Source: CAKZML01 sp963823435
Lineage (GTDB): Bacteria > Pseudomonadota > Gammaproteobacteria > Steroidobacterales > BM003
Direction of reading: 5' to 3'
DNA length: 64,000 nt
NCBI GenBank assembly: GCA_963823435.1
Contig: CAWGLN010000001.1
Span: forward strand, 1,621,434 to 1,685,433
In this document: piece by piece, positions 1-7,458 of the stretch
How positions within the stretch are numbered: the first letter of the stretch is position 1
Layout of the letters: each line of letters opens with the position of its first letter
Made by a program: the position numbers and the translations under genes
The notes under the pieces: generated by a model
The model's database searches: none
What the model saw: only the letters and a program-made list of their open reading frames with translations
What the model was told of the DNA's origin: nothing

Positions 1-127
1 CAAGCCCCAGCAGTAGCGCCGCGAGTATGAACGTTCCCGCGCCTGATATAGTTACACCTGACAAGACTGTATCGGCCAGCCAAAGGCCGATGATGGTGAT
101 GAACAATCGGAGTAAAAATCCTTGCAT
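1..127 (-). CDS. Phage holin family (4-TM type) membrane protein, 5' part only
   Basis: The reverse strand from the ATG at 127 encodes 42 residues beginning MQGFLLRLFITIIGLWLAD, then a short polar turn (SGVTISG) and a second hydrophobic stretch (FILAALLLGL), and runs off the window. This opening resembles the small integral membrane proteins annotated as phage holin family 4 (PF04020-like), which have about 110-120 residues and four membrane segments. In chromosomes these are usually housekeeping membrane proteins, not lysis genes. It diverges from the lipoprotein locus at 286. The call rests on recognition of the N-terminus only. Confidence 0.6.
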   Translation of the reverse strand, partial: MQGFLLRLFITIIGLWLADTVLSGVTISGAGTFILAALLLGL

Positions 128-285
128 GGATGCAGGCTAGGACAACTCATTGGATTTGGCAAGCGCTTGCAGGGGCCTTCGATGGGGTGTGACAATCGGA
201 CTACCTGTGCTTGATAATCAGGCTGTTTACGCGCGGGCCAGGATCGCAATACCCGCGGAACTGCAGAACAGTCAGGAGAACTGAA

Positions 286-985
286 ATGACTAAAAAAAGG
301 ACGTTTTTTCGTGCAGCCATTTTGCTGACAATCGCGGGATTGGGTGCTGGCTGTTCGAGTGCACCGCCGGCTATGCAGACCGGCCCGGACGCCGAAACCA
401 CTTTTGATGGACTGGTGCGGGTGGATAACACGTCGATGGACAAGGTCTGGGTACGTCCGGATATCGACCTGAACAGCTATAGCAAGATTATGCCTGTGAT
501 CGCCGACACCCAGTACGCGTCGGCACGTTCGATCAGCAGGGCCATGTGCCATGCGTACCAACCAGGAGAACTTCGCCTCTGAGCGACGAGGAGAAAGCAA
601 CGCTTTGAGTCTGCCGGTCGGGAAGTTTTACTGGCCGAATTTTCCAAGAGCCAGAAATTCCAGGTGGTACTGATCAACCGGGGGAGGATGTACTCACGGT
701 GCGCCTGGAACTTCTGGATGTGAAATCGAGAGTTCCGCCTGAAGGAATGGGTCCTGGACAGACTTACGTTCGCAGCGTCGGCGATGCGGGTTGGTGGTGG
801 AGTTGTATGACTCCCGCAGCAAGCAGATCCTGGCCCGGGCCTCGGACAGGCGTGAATTCAAGCTATCCGGGTGATCGGATGCAGATGACCATCGCCTGGC
901 ATGAACGAATCCCAGGTCAGGCGTGGTCTGGAAACCTGGGCCCGTATGATGGTTGACAGGTCTGGACTCCTTGAAGACCAATTAA
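286..985 (+). pseudogene. DUF3313-like lipoprotein, broken by several frameshifts
   Basis: The ATG at 286 opens a lipoprotein signal (MTKKRTFFRAAILL..., lipobox GAGC, Cys at residue 23) followed by DUF3313-like text (VWVRPDIDLNSYSKIM). The frame is lost near 540. Switching frames recovers LSDEEK and FESAGREVLLAEFSKS (about 575-660), then DVLTVRLELLDVKS (685-740), then VELYDSRSKQILARASDRR (about 800-855), then RRGLETWARMMV near 920-955 and a stop at 983-985. At least five one-base changes are needed, more than for any other gene here of this length. It may be a real pseudogene or an especially error-prone stretch. If intact it would be an outer-membrane lipoprotein of about 230 residues and unknown function. 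Confidence 0.6.
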
Positions 986-1051
986 CGGAAAGCGACTGCG
1001 CCTCAGGTCTCAGTCCGGGTACGGTCACGGGTGGGTCTGCCGAATGAGTAT

Positions 1052-1103
1052 AACGCATTAGCGTTGCGTTAGACTTGTAAAACACTGTCAAAGTGCGTTA
1101 CAT
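1052..1103 (+). promoter_or_regulatory. Inverted and direct repeats upstream of the RHH gene (putative operator)
   Basis: A perfect inverted repeat AACGC-ATTA-GCGTT occupies 1052-1065. GCGTTA recurs directly at 1066-1071 and 1095-1100, and TGTAA...TTACA brackets 1076-1102. Small ribbon-helix-helix proteins usually repress their own promoter by binding such clustered short repeats just upstream of the start (1135). That this is the operator is inferred from position and symmetry. A weak promoter (TTGTAA, 17 bases, TTACAT) overlaps it. Confidence 0.4.
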
Positions 1104-1134
1104 TTGCATCGTTCAATCATTTGGCAAACCGCCC

Positions 1135-1329
1135 ATGGCGCGTATCAAGACAGCAACCCTGAATCTGCGTGTGGATCCTGCGCTGAAAGAGGCTCTCAGG
1201 GACGCTGCGGGCCGCGAACACCGCAGCGTGGCAAACATGATAGAGATGTTGATCCGACAGCATTGCCAGCGCGAAGGCATACCGATTCCCGAGCAAAACG
1301 ACCTGTTCCCGGAGAACGCCGGTGAATGA
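1135..1329 (+). CDS. Arc/CopG-type ribbon-helix-helix protein
   Basis: 64 residues from the ATG at 1135 (MARIKTATLNLRVDP). The N-terminal strand TATLNLRVDPALKEAL, followed by helices around REHRSVANMIEMLIRQHC, is the standard ribbon-helix-helix pattern of small DNA-binding repressors such as antitoxins and plasmid partition regulators. The frame is open 14 codons further upstream, but the Met at 1135 fits the fold best. Its stop overlaps the GTG start of the next gene by eight bases, implying translational coupling. Clustered repeats upstream suggest autoregulation. It could act as an antitoxin, but the downstream partner does not look like a toxin. Confidence 0.75.
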   Translation: MARIKTATLNLRVDPALKEALRDAAGREHRSVANMIEMLIRQHCQREGIPIPEQNDLFPENAGE

Positions 1330-1576
1330 GAAGACCTTTCGCACCCTGATAGAGGCCGGAGCGATCAAGAAAGTGTTCATTATCGCGCAGGGTGGGCGGT
1401 TCTTTGTCGAGGTGGGCACTCCCAACGGCAAATTGACCGCGCTCACACTGAAGGGCGATGTGAAGACCTGGACCAGCCTGGACTCCGCCGCCAGGTGGGT
1501 GAGGGGACTGGGGATAGGTACGGTCCAGGTTTTGCTCAGTGGCTGGCAGCCTGGTCAGCGCAGCCTGGGTCTGTAG
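1322..1576 (+). CDS. ParC-like partition-associated small protein
   Basis: 84 residues from a GTG start overlapping the end of the ribbon-helix-helix gene. The text KTFRTLIEAGAIKKVFIIAQGG, a polar strand segment, then TWTSLDSAARWVRGLGIG and a closing LLSGWQPGQR, matches from memory the small proteins annotated as ParC-family partition-associated proteins on plasmids and integrative elements, where they sit directly after such a regulator. A single copy far from any recognisable replicon or integrase suggests a remnant or a chromosomal adaptation. The family call is moderate; biochemical function is unknown. Confidence 0.5.
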   Translation: MNEKTFRTLIEAGAIKKVFIIAQGGRFFVEVGTPNGKLTALTLKGDVKTWTSLDSAARWVRGLGIGTVQVLLSGWQPGQRSLGL

Positions 1577-1653
1577 CCTTAGGTAAAAACACGCATTGTC
1601 CGAAACAGGCGCTGGCCGCACCTTAGTGCTTATTGAAGGGCGGGAGAGAGCTC

Positions 1654-2034
1654 ATGGTCTTGTTGCGTAAAGCCGCTGTGACGGCATCATTGGTCCTGGC
1701 CCTGGCTGGATGTGGGGGTGGTGAGTCTGTCGTCAGCTTCGCCGGTCAGGTAAAGCCGATACTCGATAGCAATTGCGTCAGCTGTCATGTCGCCGGCCAG
1801 GCCGGCTACGAGGTAAGTGGCCTGGCGCTGGATAGCTATGCCGGGCTGATGCAGGGAACCCGCTTCGGCAAGGTCGTTCTTCCGGGCAACCCGCAGGATA
1901 GCGTCCTGAACATGCTGGCAGAGGGGAGGGCCGATCCTTCCATCTCCATGCCTCACGGTGACCAGCGCGGCTTGTACAAGGAAGAGTTGGCCACCTTGCG
2001 GACCTGGGTTGCGCAGGGCGCCCAGGATAACTAG
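1654..2034 (+). CDS. Cytochrome-c-type lipoprotein (single CxxCH)
   Basis: 126 residues from the ATG at 1654, preceded by a GGGAGAGAG ribosome site. The first 20 residues form a lipoprotein signal with lipobox LAGC (Cys 20). One haem-binding CVSCH lies at residues 41-45 in the setting VKPILDSNCVSCH, typical of planctomycete-type cytochrome c (PSCyt1-like) domains. SMPHGD near residue 105 could supply the distal Met ligand. The protein should be a membrane-anchored periplasmic monohaem electron carrier. No oxidase or dehydrogenase partner is adjacent, so the redox partner is unknown. A 10-bp triplicate repeat covers its stop codon. Confidence 0.8.
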   Translation: MVLLRKAAVTASLVLALAGCGGGESVVSFAGQVKPILDSNCVSCHVAGQAGYEVSGLALDSYAGLMQGTRFGKVVLPGNPQDSVLNMLAEGRADPSISMPHGDQRGLYKEELATLRTWVAQGAQDN

Positions 2035-2054
2035 GGATAACCAGGGATAACTCG
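2025..2054 (+). repeat. Three tandem 10-bp units over a stop codon
   Basis: GGATAACTAG, GGATAACCAG and GGATAACTCG follow each other without gaps. The TAG that ends the cytochrome lipoprotein is inside the first unit. The unit is not a multiple of three, so gain or loss of a unit would alter sequence after the stop only. Confidence 0.7.
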
Positions 2055-2175
2055 CTGCAGGGCAAGGGCCGCAAGGGTGTGGCTGTTTGTGATGACTGCG
2101 TCGAGGGTGGCGGCGACACCTTCAAGCTGATCTGCCTGGGGTGTTTGCCGGTCAGGCGCTACAAATCTCCGATAC

Positions 2176-2216
2176 AAAAAAAGACCTTGTCCAGGCGCGT
2201 ACGCCTGAACAGGGTC
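2176..2216 (-). terminator. Rho-independent terminator of the cold-shock gene
   Basis: Read on the reverse strand, a stem of about 16 bp with two mismatches (AGACCCTGTTCAGGCG ... CGCCTGGACAAGGTCT) is followed by seven T residues (the A run at 2176-2182). It lies 50 bases past the cold-shock stop codon. Confidence 0.8.
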
Positions 2217-2266
2217 TCTCAGCTAAAGCACTGCGATCCCTGCAGCGCCGGTCGAAACAGGAAGTA

Positions 2267-2470
2267 TTATCCCGGAGTAACGTTTGTTGCTTGTGGTCCC
2301 TTGGGGCCTTGCTCGACCTCAAATTGGACAGTCTGTCCTTCGATCAGTGTACGTCTTCCTTCTCCGGTGATTGCACTTGCGTGCACGAACACATCTTTTC
2401 CACCTTCATCCGGAGAAATGAAACCGTAACCCTTGGAATCGTTGAACCATTTAACAGTACCCGTGGCCAT
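2267..2470 (-). CDS. Cold-shock protein (CspA family)
   Basis: 67 residues, the usual length of the family. It shows RNP1 (KGYGFI, about residues 13-18) and RNP2 (VFVHA, about 27-31) in a single cold-shock OB fold beginning MATGTVKWFND. It binds single-stranded RNA and DNA as a cytoplasmic RNA chaperone. An AGAGG ribosome site lies just upstream of the start and a strong terminator follows. The leader on the reverse strand (2471-2600) is long enough to form a temperature-responsive 5' UTR, but the sequence alone does not show this. Whether it is cold-induced or constitutive cannot be told. Confidence 0.95.
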   Translation of the reverse strand: MATGTVKWFNDSKGYGFISPDEGGKDVFVHASAITGEGRRTLIEGQTVQFEVEQGPKGPQATNVTPG

Positions 2471-2825
2471 CTAATCTACCTCTATACGCACTTACTTGGA
2501 CTAAAAAATACAACCAGCACATTCGCCCGGCAACAGGTCGCAACGTCCATCGTGACAGCCTGAGGTCATGGCGTGAGTCATGGTCAACACTAGTCTAACC
2601 CACGAACAGGCAGGAATTGCAACAAACCGTTGTGCATCACTTCAGGATTGGAGCGAACTGCTCACTGGTGGCATGAAGTCAGGTTTATTATGCTGCAGTG
2701 CAAAGATGCACGAACCGACCACGGGCTGTTCGTGTTGTATGGCACTTGATTGAGGTACTCTGGGCACCACATTCTGCGAGCGAATCTCGCACGACCCCTG
2801 TAGTCCAGGCCAACGGTATTTCTGA
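2471..2825. other. Intergenic region between divergent csp and flavoprotein genes
   Basis: Holds the 5' leader of the cold-shock gene on the reverse strand and the upstream region of the flavoprotein gene. Open frames on the reverse strand (2642-3049) are unconvincing and run into the flavoprotein gene. No hairpin or repeat of note was seen. Confidence 0.6.
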
Positions 2826-4037
2826 ATGAGTCTTGTCCCGGTGAAGATTTTTGCAGGCAGACCGGACGTGCTCGTGCTTGGCGCCGGAGCAGCCGGTTTG
2901 ATGTGCGCGATCGTGGCTGCAAGGCGCGGACGCAAGGTGTTGGTGCTGGAGCGCTCAAACAAGCCGGGCAAAAAAATCCTGATGTCAGGGGGTGGACGCT
3001 GCAATTTCACCAACCTGTACGTGGAGCCCTCCCGTTTCCTGTCGAGCAATCCACATTTTTGTAAATCGGCATTGAGCCGTTACACCCAGTGGGATTTCAT
3101 CGAGCTGGTGGAGCGCTATCAGATTGCATACCACGACAAGGGTCAGGGCCAGTTGTTCTGCGACGATTCCTCCCGTGAAATACTGGACATGTTGCTGCAG
3201 GAGTGCGCCGAGATGGGCGTGCAGATAGTGACCGACTGTGAAACCGGGTTGGTCGAAAAGACCCAGCGGTTTGACATCAGCACCAGCGCCGGAGCCATCA
3301 GTGCGGAATCCCTGGTAGTCGCTACCGGTGGCCTGTCCATCCCCAAGCTGGGCGGGTCGGGTTTTGGGTACGACCTGGCCCGGCAGTTTGGCTTGTCGGT
3401 GTTGCCCCTGCGTGCGGGTCTTGTGCCCTTCACGTTCAGCGATCCGATCAAGGCGATAACTGAAAGACTGTCGGGCATGTCGCTGGATGTGCGTCTGAGT
3501 ACGGCGGAGCAGGAGTTCAGCGACGCCATGTTGTTTACCCACAGGGGCTTGAGCGGACCGGCGGTATTGCAGTTGTCCAGCTACTGGCACAGTGGTGAGA
3601 CGGTCAGTATTGATTTACTGCCCAGGACAAATCTCGCCGATTGGTTAAAGCAGCAAAAGCGTCAATCACCGCGGGCTGTCTTGAGAACCTCGCTGGCGGA
3701 AATCCTTCCGCGTGCGCTGGTGCTGGAGTTGCAGGCCTTGTGGTGGTCGGAAAGGGCGGATACGGCGTTAGCGGAATGGTCCGACGACAGTCTGGATGAA
3801 CTGGCGACCAAACTGGCTGACTGGCGGGTCAAGCCATCGGGGACGGAGGGATATCGTACGGCGGAGGTTACCCTGGGTGGGGTTGACACTGACCTGATTT
3901 CCTCCCGCACCATGCAATGCAATAACGTGCCGGGGCTGTTTTTCATCGGTGAAGTGCTGGATGTTACAGGTCACCTCGGTGGCTTCAATTTCCAGTGGGC
4001 CTGGTCATCCGGCTACGCCGCGGGTGAGGTAGCGTAG
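2826..4037 (+). CDS. YhiN/HI0933-type FAD-dependent oxidoreductase
   Basis: 403 residues, the normal family length. The dinucleotide-binding GAGAAG is at residues 19-24, followed by the acidic strand end VLVLERS and the family signature SGGGRCNFTN near residue 55. The C-terminal FIGEVLDVTGHLGG and GGFNFQWAW close the FAD site. These proteins (YhiN/HI0933, sometimes called BaiN or aminoacetone-oxidase-like) are cytoplasmic flavoproteins whose natural substrate is mostly unproven. The ATG at 2826 lacks a clear ribosome site. The gene stands alone, with a TetR-controlled pair converging from downstream. Confidence 0.9.
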   Translation: MSLVPVKIFAGRPDVLVLGAGAAGLMCAIVAARRGRKVLVLERSNKPGKKILMSGGGRCNFTNLYVEPSRFLSSNPHFCKSALSRYTQWDFIELVERYQIAYHDKGQGQLFCDDSSREILDMLLQECAEMGVQIVTDCETGLVEKTQRFDISTSAGAISAESLVVATGGLSIPKLGGSGFGYDLARQFGLSVLPLRAGLVPFTFSDPIKAITERLSGMSLDVRLSTAEQEFSDAMLFTHRGLSGPAVLQLSSYWHSGETVSIDLLPRTNLADWLKQQKRQSPRAVLRTSLAEILPRALVLELQALWWSERADTALAEWSDDSLDELATKLADWRVKPSGTEGYRTAEVTLGGVDTDLISSRTMQCNNVPGLFFIGEVLDVTGHLGGFNFQWAWSSGYAAGEVA

Positions 4038-4062
4038 GCGAGATTCTTGCCTTCCACATTGT

Positions 4063-4413
4063 TCAGGCCGCCCATCGCCCGACACCTGCATCCTCGACCG
4101 GGTTGCCAGTGCCCTTGCCGGTGCGCTTCGCGGTTCTGCGGGCGGGGAGGCATTTCCCGGGCCCTTTATGATCGCCCTGGGACGAGTGCCCGGATGAACT
4201 GTGATAGGCCTGGCGCAGGCAGGTGCGTGCCCAGTCCAGACCGTGGAACAGTGCCATTGCGCCCAGTCCTGCCAGCATCATTAGCACCGGCGTCAGGACA
4301 AAAGCCTGGAAGGCGCTCATGTCCGGGTTGTTGAACACCGGCAGGGTGATTGCCAGAAACAAGGTAAAAAACACTGTCGCAATCGATGTGTTTAAGACTT
4401 TTCCGATGTTCAT
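4063..4413 (-). CDS. Small two-TM membrane protein under TetR control
   Basis: 116 residues from the ATG at 4413, with GGAGC just upstream. Two hydrophobic segments (about residues 10-28 and 34-56) are followed by a Ser/His/Lys/Gly-rich basic tail (SSSGHSSQGDHKGPGK). I do not recognise the family. A perfect palindrome identical in core to that upstream of the neighbouring TetR gene lies 34 bases before the start, so this is the likely TetR target. The tail might be changed by a frameshift, since its composition drifts from the rest. Confidence 0.6.
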   Translation of the reverse strand: MNIGKVLNTSIATVFFTLFLAITLPVFNNPDMSAFQAFVLTPVLMMLAGLGAMALFHGLDWARTCLRQAYHSSSGHSSQGDHKGPGKCLPARRTAKRTGKGTGNPVEDAGVGRWAA

Positions 4414-4446
4414 ATTTGCAGCTCCAAGTAGGCCATGTGTTGCATT

Positions 4447-4464
4447 AAACCGACCAGTCGGTTT
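4447..4464. promoter_or_regulatory. TetR operator upstream of the small membrane protein
   Basis: Perfect 8-bp inverted repeat AAACCGAC-CA-GTCGGTTT. It shares the CGAC/GTCG core with the site at 5080-5093. It sits between the TetR stop codon and the start of the downstream gene, so the two genes can be controlled separately. Confidence 0.7.
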
Positions 4465-4484
4465 GGGTTTTGAATAAAAAAACG

Positions 4485-5066
4485 TCAGCTCACAAGCGCC
4501 GTCACATAACGGCGGTATTCATGAATGGCCTTCGCAATCCTGCCGGGATCTCCATGGGCCTTGGCCATCACAATGCCTCCTTCCACGACGGTCATCATGT
4601 GGTTTGCCAACTCCCTCCCGGTGGGCGCATCGTCACAGCGGCAGGCCAGCGCTATCGGTTCCAGCAGCGGCGCCATGCGCGCCTCCAGTTCATTCATCAG
4701 CCGATTCAGGCAAGCGGCGATGGCGGGATGGGTCCCGGACAAGTCCATGGCAAAACTTCCCAGCATACAACCGTGATTCCACAAGGCCGGTGAAGCTTTT
4801 TCAATATGTTCGACAAAGGCAAATGCGCGCTCCAGCGGGTCCTCTATTTCCTGGTAGTGCCCGGTACCTATGACCGCCAGGCCTTCCTCGAAATACTCCT
4901 CCGCTACCGCAGCCCCAAGTTCTTCCTTGGACTTGAAGGAGTGATAGAAACTGCCCTTGGACACACCGGCAGCAGAAATGATCTCGTCCACCGAGGTAGA
5001 CGAGTAGCCCTGGGTGAGCATCAAGCCCCGGGCGGTTGAGATCATTTTGCTTTTGCTGGTTACCAT
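4485..5066 (-). CDS. TetR/AcrR-family transcriptional repressor
   Basis: 193 residues. The N-terminal helix-turn-helix reads YSSTSVDEIISAAGVSKGSF followed by YHSFKSKEEL (residues about 21-50), the canonical TetR DNA-binding pattern. The C-terminal half is a helical ligand pocket with several Cys and His residues (NHGCMLG, ACRCDD), so an electrophile or metal inducer is possible. ACCGAC-TA-GTCGGT lies 14 bases upstream and a second copy precedes the next gene, indicating autorepression plus control of the small membrane protein. The flanking TAGACC...GGTTTA recalls NemR-type boxes, which would suit an electrophile sensor. The ligand is unknown. Confidence 0.9.
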   Translation of the reverse strand: MVTSKSKMISTARGLMLTQGYSSTSVDEIISAAGVSKGSFYHSFKSKEELGAAVAEEYFEEGLAVIGTGHYQEIEDPLERAFAFVEHIEKASPALWNHGCMLGSFAMDLSGTHPAIAACLNRLMNELEARMAPLLEPIALACRCDDAPTGRELANHMMTVVEGGIVMAKAHGDPGRIAKAIHEYRRYVTALVS

Positions 5067-5079
5067 GACAAAAAAGTAA

Positions 5080-5093
5080 ACCGACTAGTCGGT
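5080..5093. promoter_or_regulatory. TetR autoregulatory operator
   Basis: Perfect palindrome ACCGAC-TA-GTCGGT just upstream of the tetR start (5066), extended on the reverse strand to TAGACC...GGTTTA. Same core as 4447-4464. Confidence 0.75.
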
Positions 5094-5219
5094 CTAGTCA
5101 AGCTATTTTTCACTTTTGCGCCAGGAATGGCGAATTCTCGGCAGCCGAGCGTTGCTATCCACTGTTTCTGCACCCTCGCAAGCGCGACTTGTGATGACCG
5201 GCCCAATAAACCCGGTCAT

Positions 5220-6264
5220 TCAGTCATAGCCAATAAGGGGGCCACCCAGGCTTTTCCAGCCTTCAATGCCATCCTCGATATGGCAGGCATCGCCGAACCC
5301 GAATTTTTCCGCATCCTGGACGGCCATGGCGGAACGTTCCCCATGAGCGCAATAGAAAAGCAGTCGCTTGCCGGTAGAGCGAACCAGTTCGGACAGTAAT
5401 CCGCCGGGTCCGAGGTTCTTCTCAAGGTCCTGATAAGTGACATTCAGTGAACCCGTGATCAGGCCGTGGCGCTGTATTTCATGCTTCTCCCGCAGATCCA
5501 CCAGCAACACATCCGGACGCCCAACCAGCGCCAGGGCATCATAACATCCCATCCCCTGGCCACGTTCCCGCAGGGCATCCTGGTGCAGGCCGATGTGCAG
5601 GTTGGCCGGTACCGCCACGTCCATCATCTTGGGGTTGGGCAGATTCAGCGCGTCCATCAAGGCCGCATACTCCTCTGCCGACGACACTTGCAGACGTGGA
5701 TTCCAGGCGCGTTCCTCGCCGATGCTGCTGACCGTGTCACCCTTGTAGTCGTGTCCGGGGTAGACCAGGGTGTCGTCCGGCAGCGTTAACAGGCGTTTGA
5801 AAATGGAATCGTACTGGGTCCTTGCATCGCCATTCTGGAAATCCGTGCGGCCGGTGCCGCGTATGAACAGGGTGTCGCCAGTGAATACCCTGTCTCCCAT
5901 CAGGAAACAGTAGGAGTCATCCGTGTGTCCGGGTGTGTACATGGCCTGCAGCTTGATTCCCTCGATCGCGACCCAGTCGCCGTCCGCAACACGCATGGAC
6001 ACTACGTCCACCTTGCTTTTCTCACCCATCAGGGTGATGCACCGGGTTTTGTCCCGCAGCGCCCCCAGTCCGGTGATGTGGTCGGCATGCAGGTGTGTGT
6101 CTATGGCTTTAACCAGTTTCAGGTCGAGTTGCTCGAAACAAGCTGAGGTAGTGGTCCACTTTCTCCAGCACCGGATCGATGATCAGCGCTTCGCCACCTT
6201 TGCGGCTGCCAATCAGGTAGGTGTAGGTGAAAGAGGTGTAGTCGAACAGTTGTCGGAAAATCAT
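5220..6264 (-). CDS. Persulfide dioxygenase-rhodanese fusion (MBL fold), one frameshift
   Basis: Begins at the ATG at 6264 (MIFRQLFDYTSFTYTYLIG). Near 6140 the frame must shift by one base, probably TTT for TT. After this the metal motif THLHADHITGLG appears, then YTPGHTDDSY and FTGDTLFIRGTGRTDF, all as in ETHE1-type persulfide dioxygenases. The C-terminal ~120 residues are a rhodanese domain with the active-site loop CAHGERS. Such fusions oxidise glutathione persulfide to sulfite in the cytoplasm and move sulfane sulfur, giving sulfide detoxification. Reconstructed length is about 347 residues, normal for the fusion. No sulfide:quinone reductase is adjacent. The frameshift is probably a sequencing error because both sides are conserved. 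Confidence 0.85.
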
Positions 6265-6488
6265 GCTGCACCCGGGTATGGTCTAAGGTCTGTACTGATT
6301 CGGTTCTATATTACCCGCTTAGCTGCTGGCTGGATCAAGCTGAGCGAGCATCCGTTCTTAGCTACCGGTCGTCAAATGGGCTCCAATCCAGAATTATTTC
6401 CCCTTTCCTGCATCCAAAAACGCGATTGCCGGCATCTGTTAAGTCAGGAAGGTGAATTTCTTGCGATTTTCCAGAGGAGTATCGGGTG

Positions 6489-6848
6489 ATGTCTGAGTTG
6501 ATGGTTCCTATTACATTGTTTCTTTCGATTGCCGTAGTGATAGTGCTGGCACTTTATTATCGTTATCGCGGTCGAGTCGAGGTGCAGATGTCCCTGCGTC
6601 AGGCCATTGAAGGTGGTCAGCAACTGACGCCGGAGTTCCTGAAACTCCTGGGCGATCCGCCCCGTCATCCCCAGGCGGATCTGCGGCGTGGCATCGTTAT
6701 CCTGGCCCTGGCTGCCGCCTTTGCCCTGTTCGGTCTCTTGCTGGGCGAAGAGGACGCGGTGCAGCCCATGTTGGCAGTGGCCAGCTTCCCCGGAGTGATA
6801 GGTGTTGCATACTTGCTGTTGTGGAAATTTGGTGGCCGGACAGACTAG
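6489..6848 (+). CDS. DUF6249-like two-TM membrane protein of an ECF operon
   Basis: 119 residues from the ATG at 6489 with AGGAG nine bases upstream; a GTG immediately before is less likely. One membrane segment at residues 7-25, a basic cytoplasmic stretch (YYRYRGRVEVQ, then ALDEG-like EGGQQLTPEF), and two more hydrophobic segments near residues 70-88 and 95-112. This layout matches small DUF6249-type proteins that precede ECF sigma genes. It is first in a three-gene operon with the sigma factor 55 bases on. It may transmit a membrane signal, but that is inference. Confidence 0.6.
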   Translation: MSELMVPITLFLSIAVVIVLALYYRYRGRVEVQMSLRQAIEGGQQLTPEFLKLLGDPPRHPQADLRRGIVILALAAAFALFGLLLGEEDAVQPMLAVASFPGVIGVAYLLLWKFGGRTD

Positions 6849-6903
6849 GATCCGGGGCTGGGATCGGGGCCTGGCGGCCTGGGCTGGGCTGGAGCGGTGA
6901 CGT

Positions 6904-7458
6904 TTGATTGAACCTGACGCGGGAGACGAGTTGCTGGCGGCGCTTGGCCGGGATCCCCGCCTGTTTGAAGAACTGGTCAGGACACACCAGTCCCGTCTGC
7001 GAAACTTTTTGCGTCGTCTTGCCAGGAATGATGCCCTGGCGGATGACCTGGCCCAGGAAACCCTGATCAAGGCCTGGAACAAGCTGGACAGTTTCGCAGG
7101 TCAAGGCAGCTTTGGTGCATGGCTCATGAAGATAGGCTACAACCAGTTTCTGCAGTCCAGGCGAAAAACCCGGGCAGATGAACGCCTGGAACAGCAGGTT
7201 CAGACCAGCATGCTGGCCGGGCAGGTCCCGATACACACGGACGGTCCCGGCGCGGCCGGATCGGACCTGGACAGGCTGTTGGCGGTTTGTTCCGAGCCCG
7301 AGCGCCTCGTGCTGACCCTGGCTTATGGCTTTGACATGAGCCACGGGGAGATAGTCGGGATCACAGGGATGGCCCTGGGGACGGTGAAGTCCCATATCAA
7401 TCGCGGGAAAGCCAGGGTGCGTGAGCAGCTTGCCCACGGAGAAACAGGATATGAATGA
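6904..7458 (+). CDS. ECF-type RNA polymerase sigma factor
   Basis: 184 residues from a TTG start. Sigma region 2 (LFEELVRTHQSRLRNFLRRL through DLAQETLIKAWNKL, residues about 19-61) and region 4 (SEPERLVLTLAYGFDMSHGE and GTVKSHINRGKARVREQL, about 128-176) are clear, with no region 3, as in extracytoplasmic-function sigma factors. Its last codons overlap the start of the next gene by eight bases, so the two are coupled. No promoter with an obvious ECF AAC motif was found upstream, so autoregulation cannot be claimed. Confidence 0.93.
   Translation: MIEPDAGDELLAALGRDPRLFEELVRTHQSRLRNFLRRLARNDALADDLAQETLIKAWNKLDSFAGQGSFGAWLMKIGYNQFLQSRRKTRADERLEQQVQTSMLAGQVPIHTDGPGAAGSDLDRLLAVCSEPERLVLTLAYGFDMSHGEIVGITGMALGTVKSHINRGKARVREQLAHGETGYE

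Noticed and set aside
1135..1576. RHH/ParC-like pair as a toxin-antitoxin module
   Set aside because: The second protein has none of the RelE, HicA, VapC or similar toxin features and matches partition-associated proteins better.
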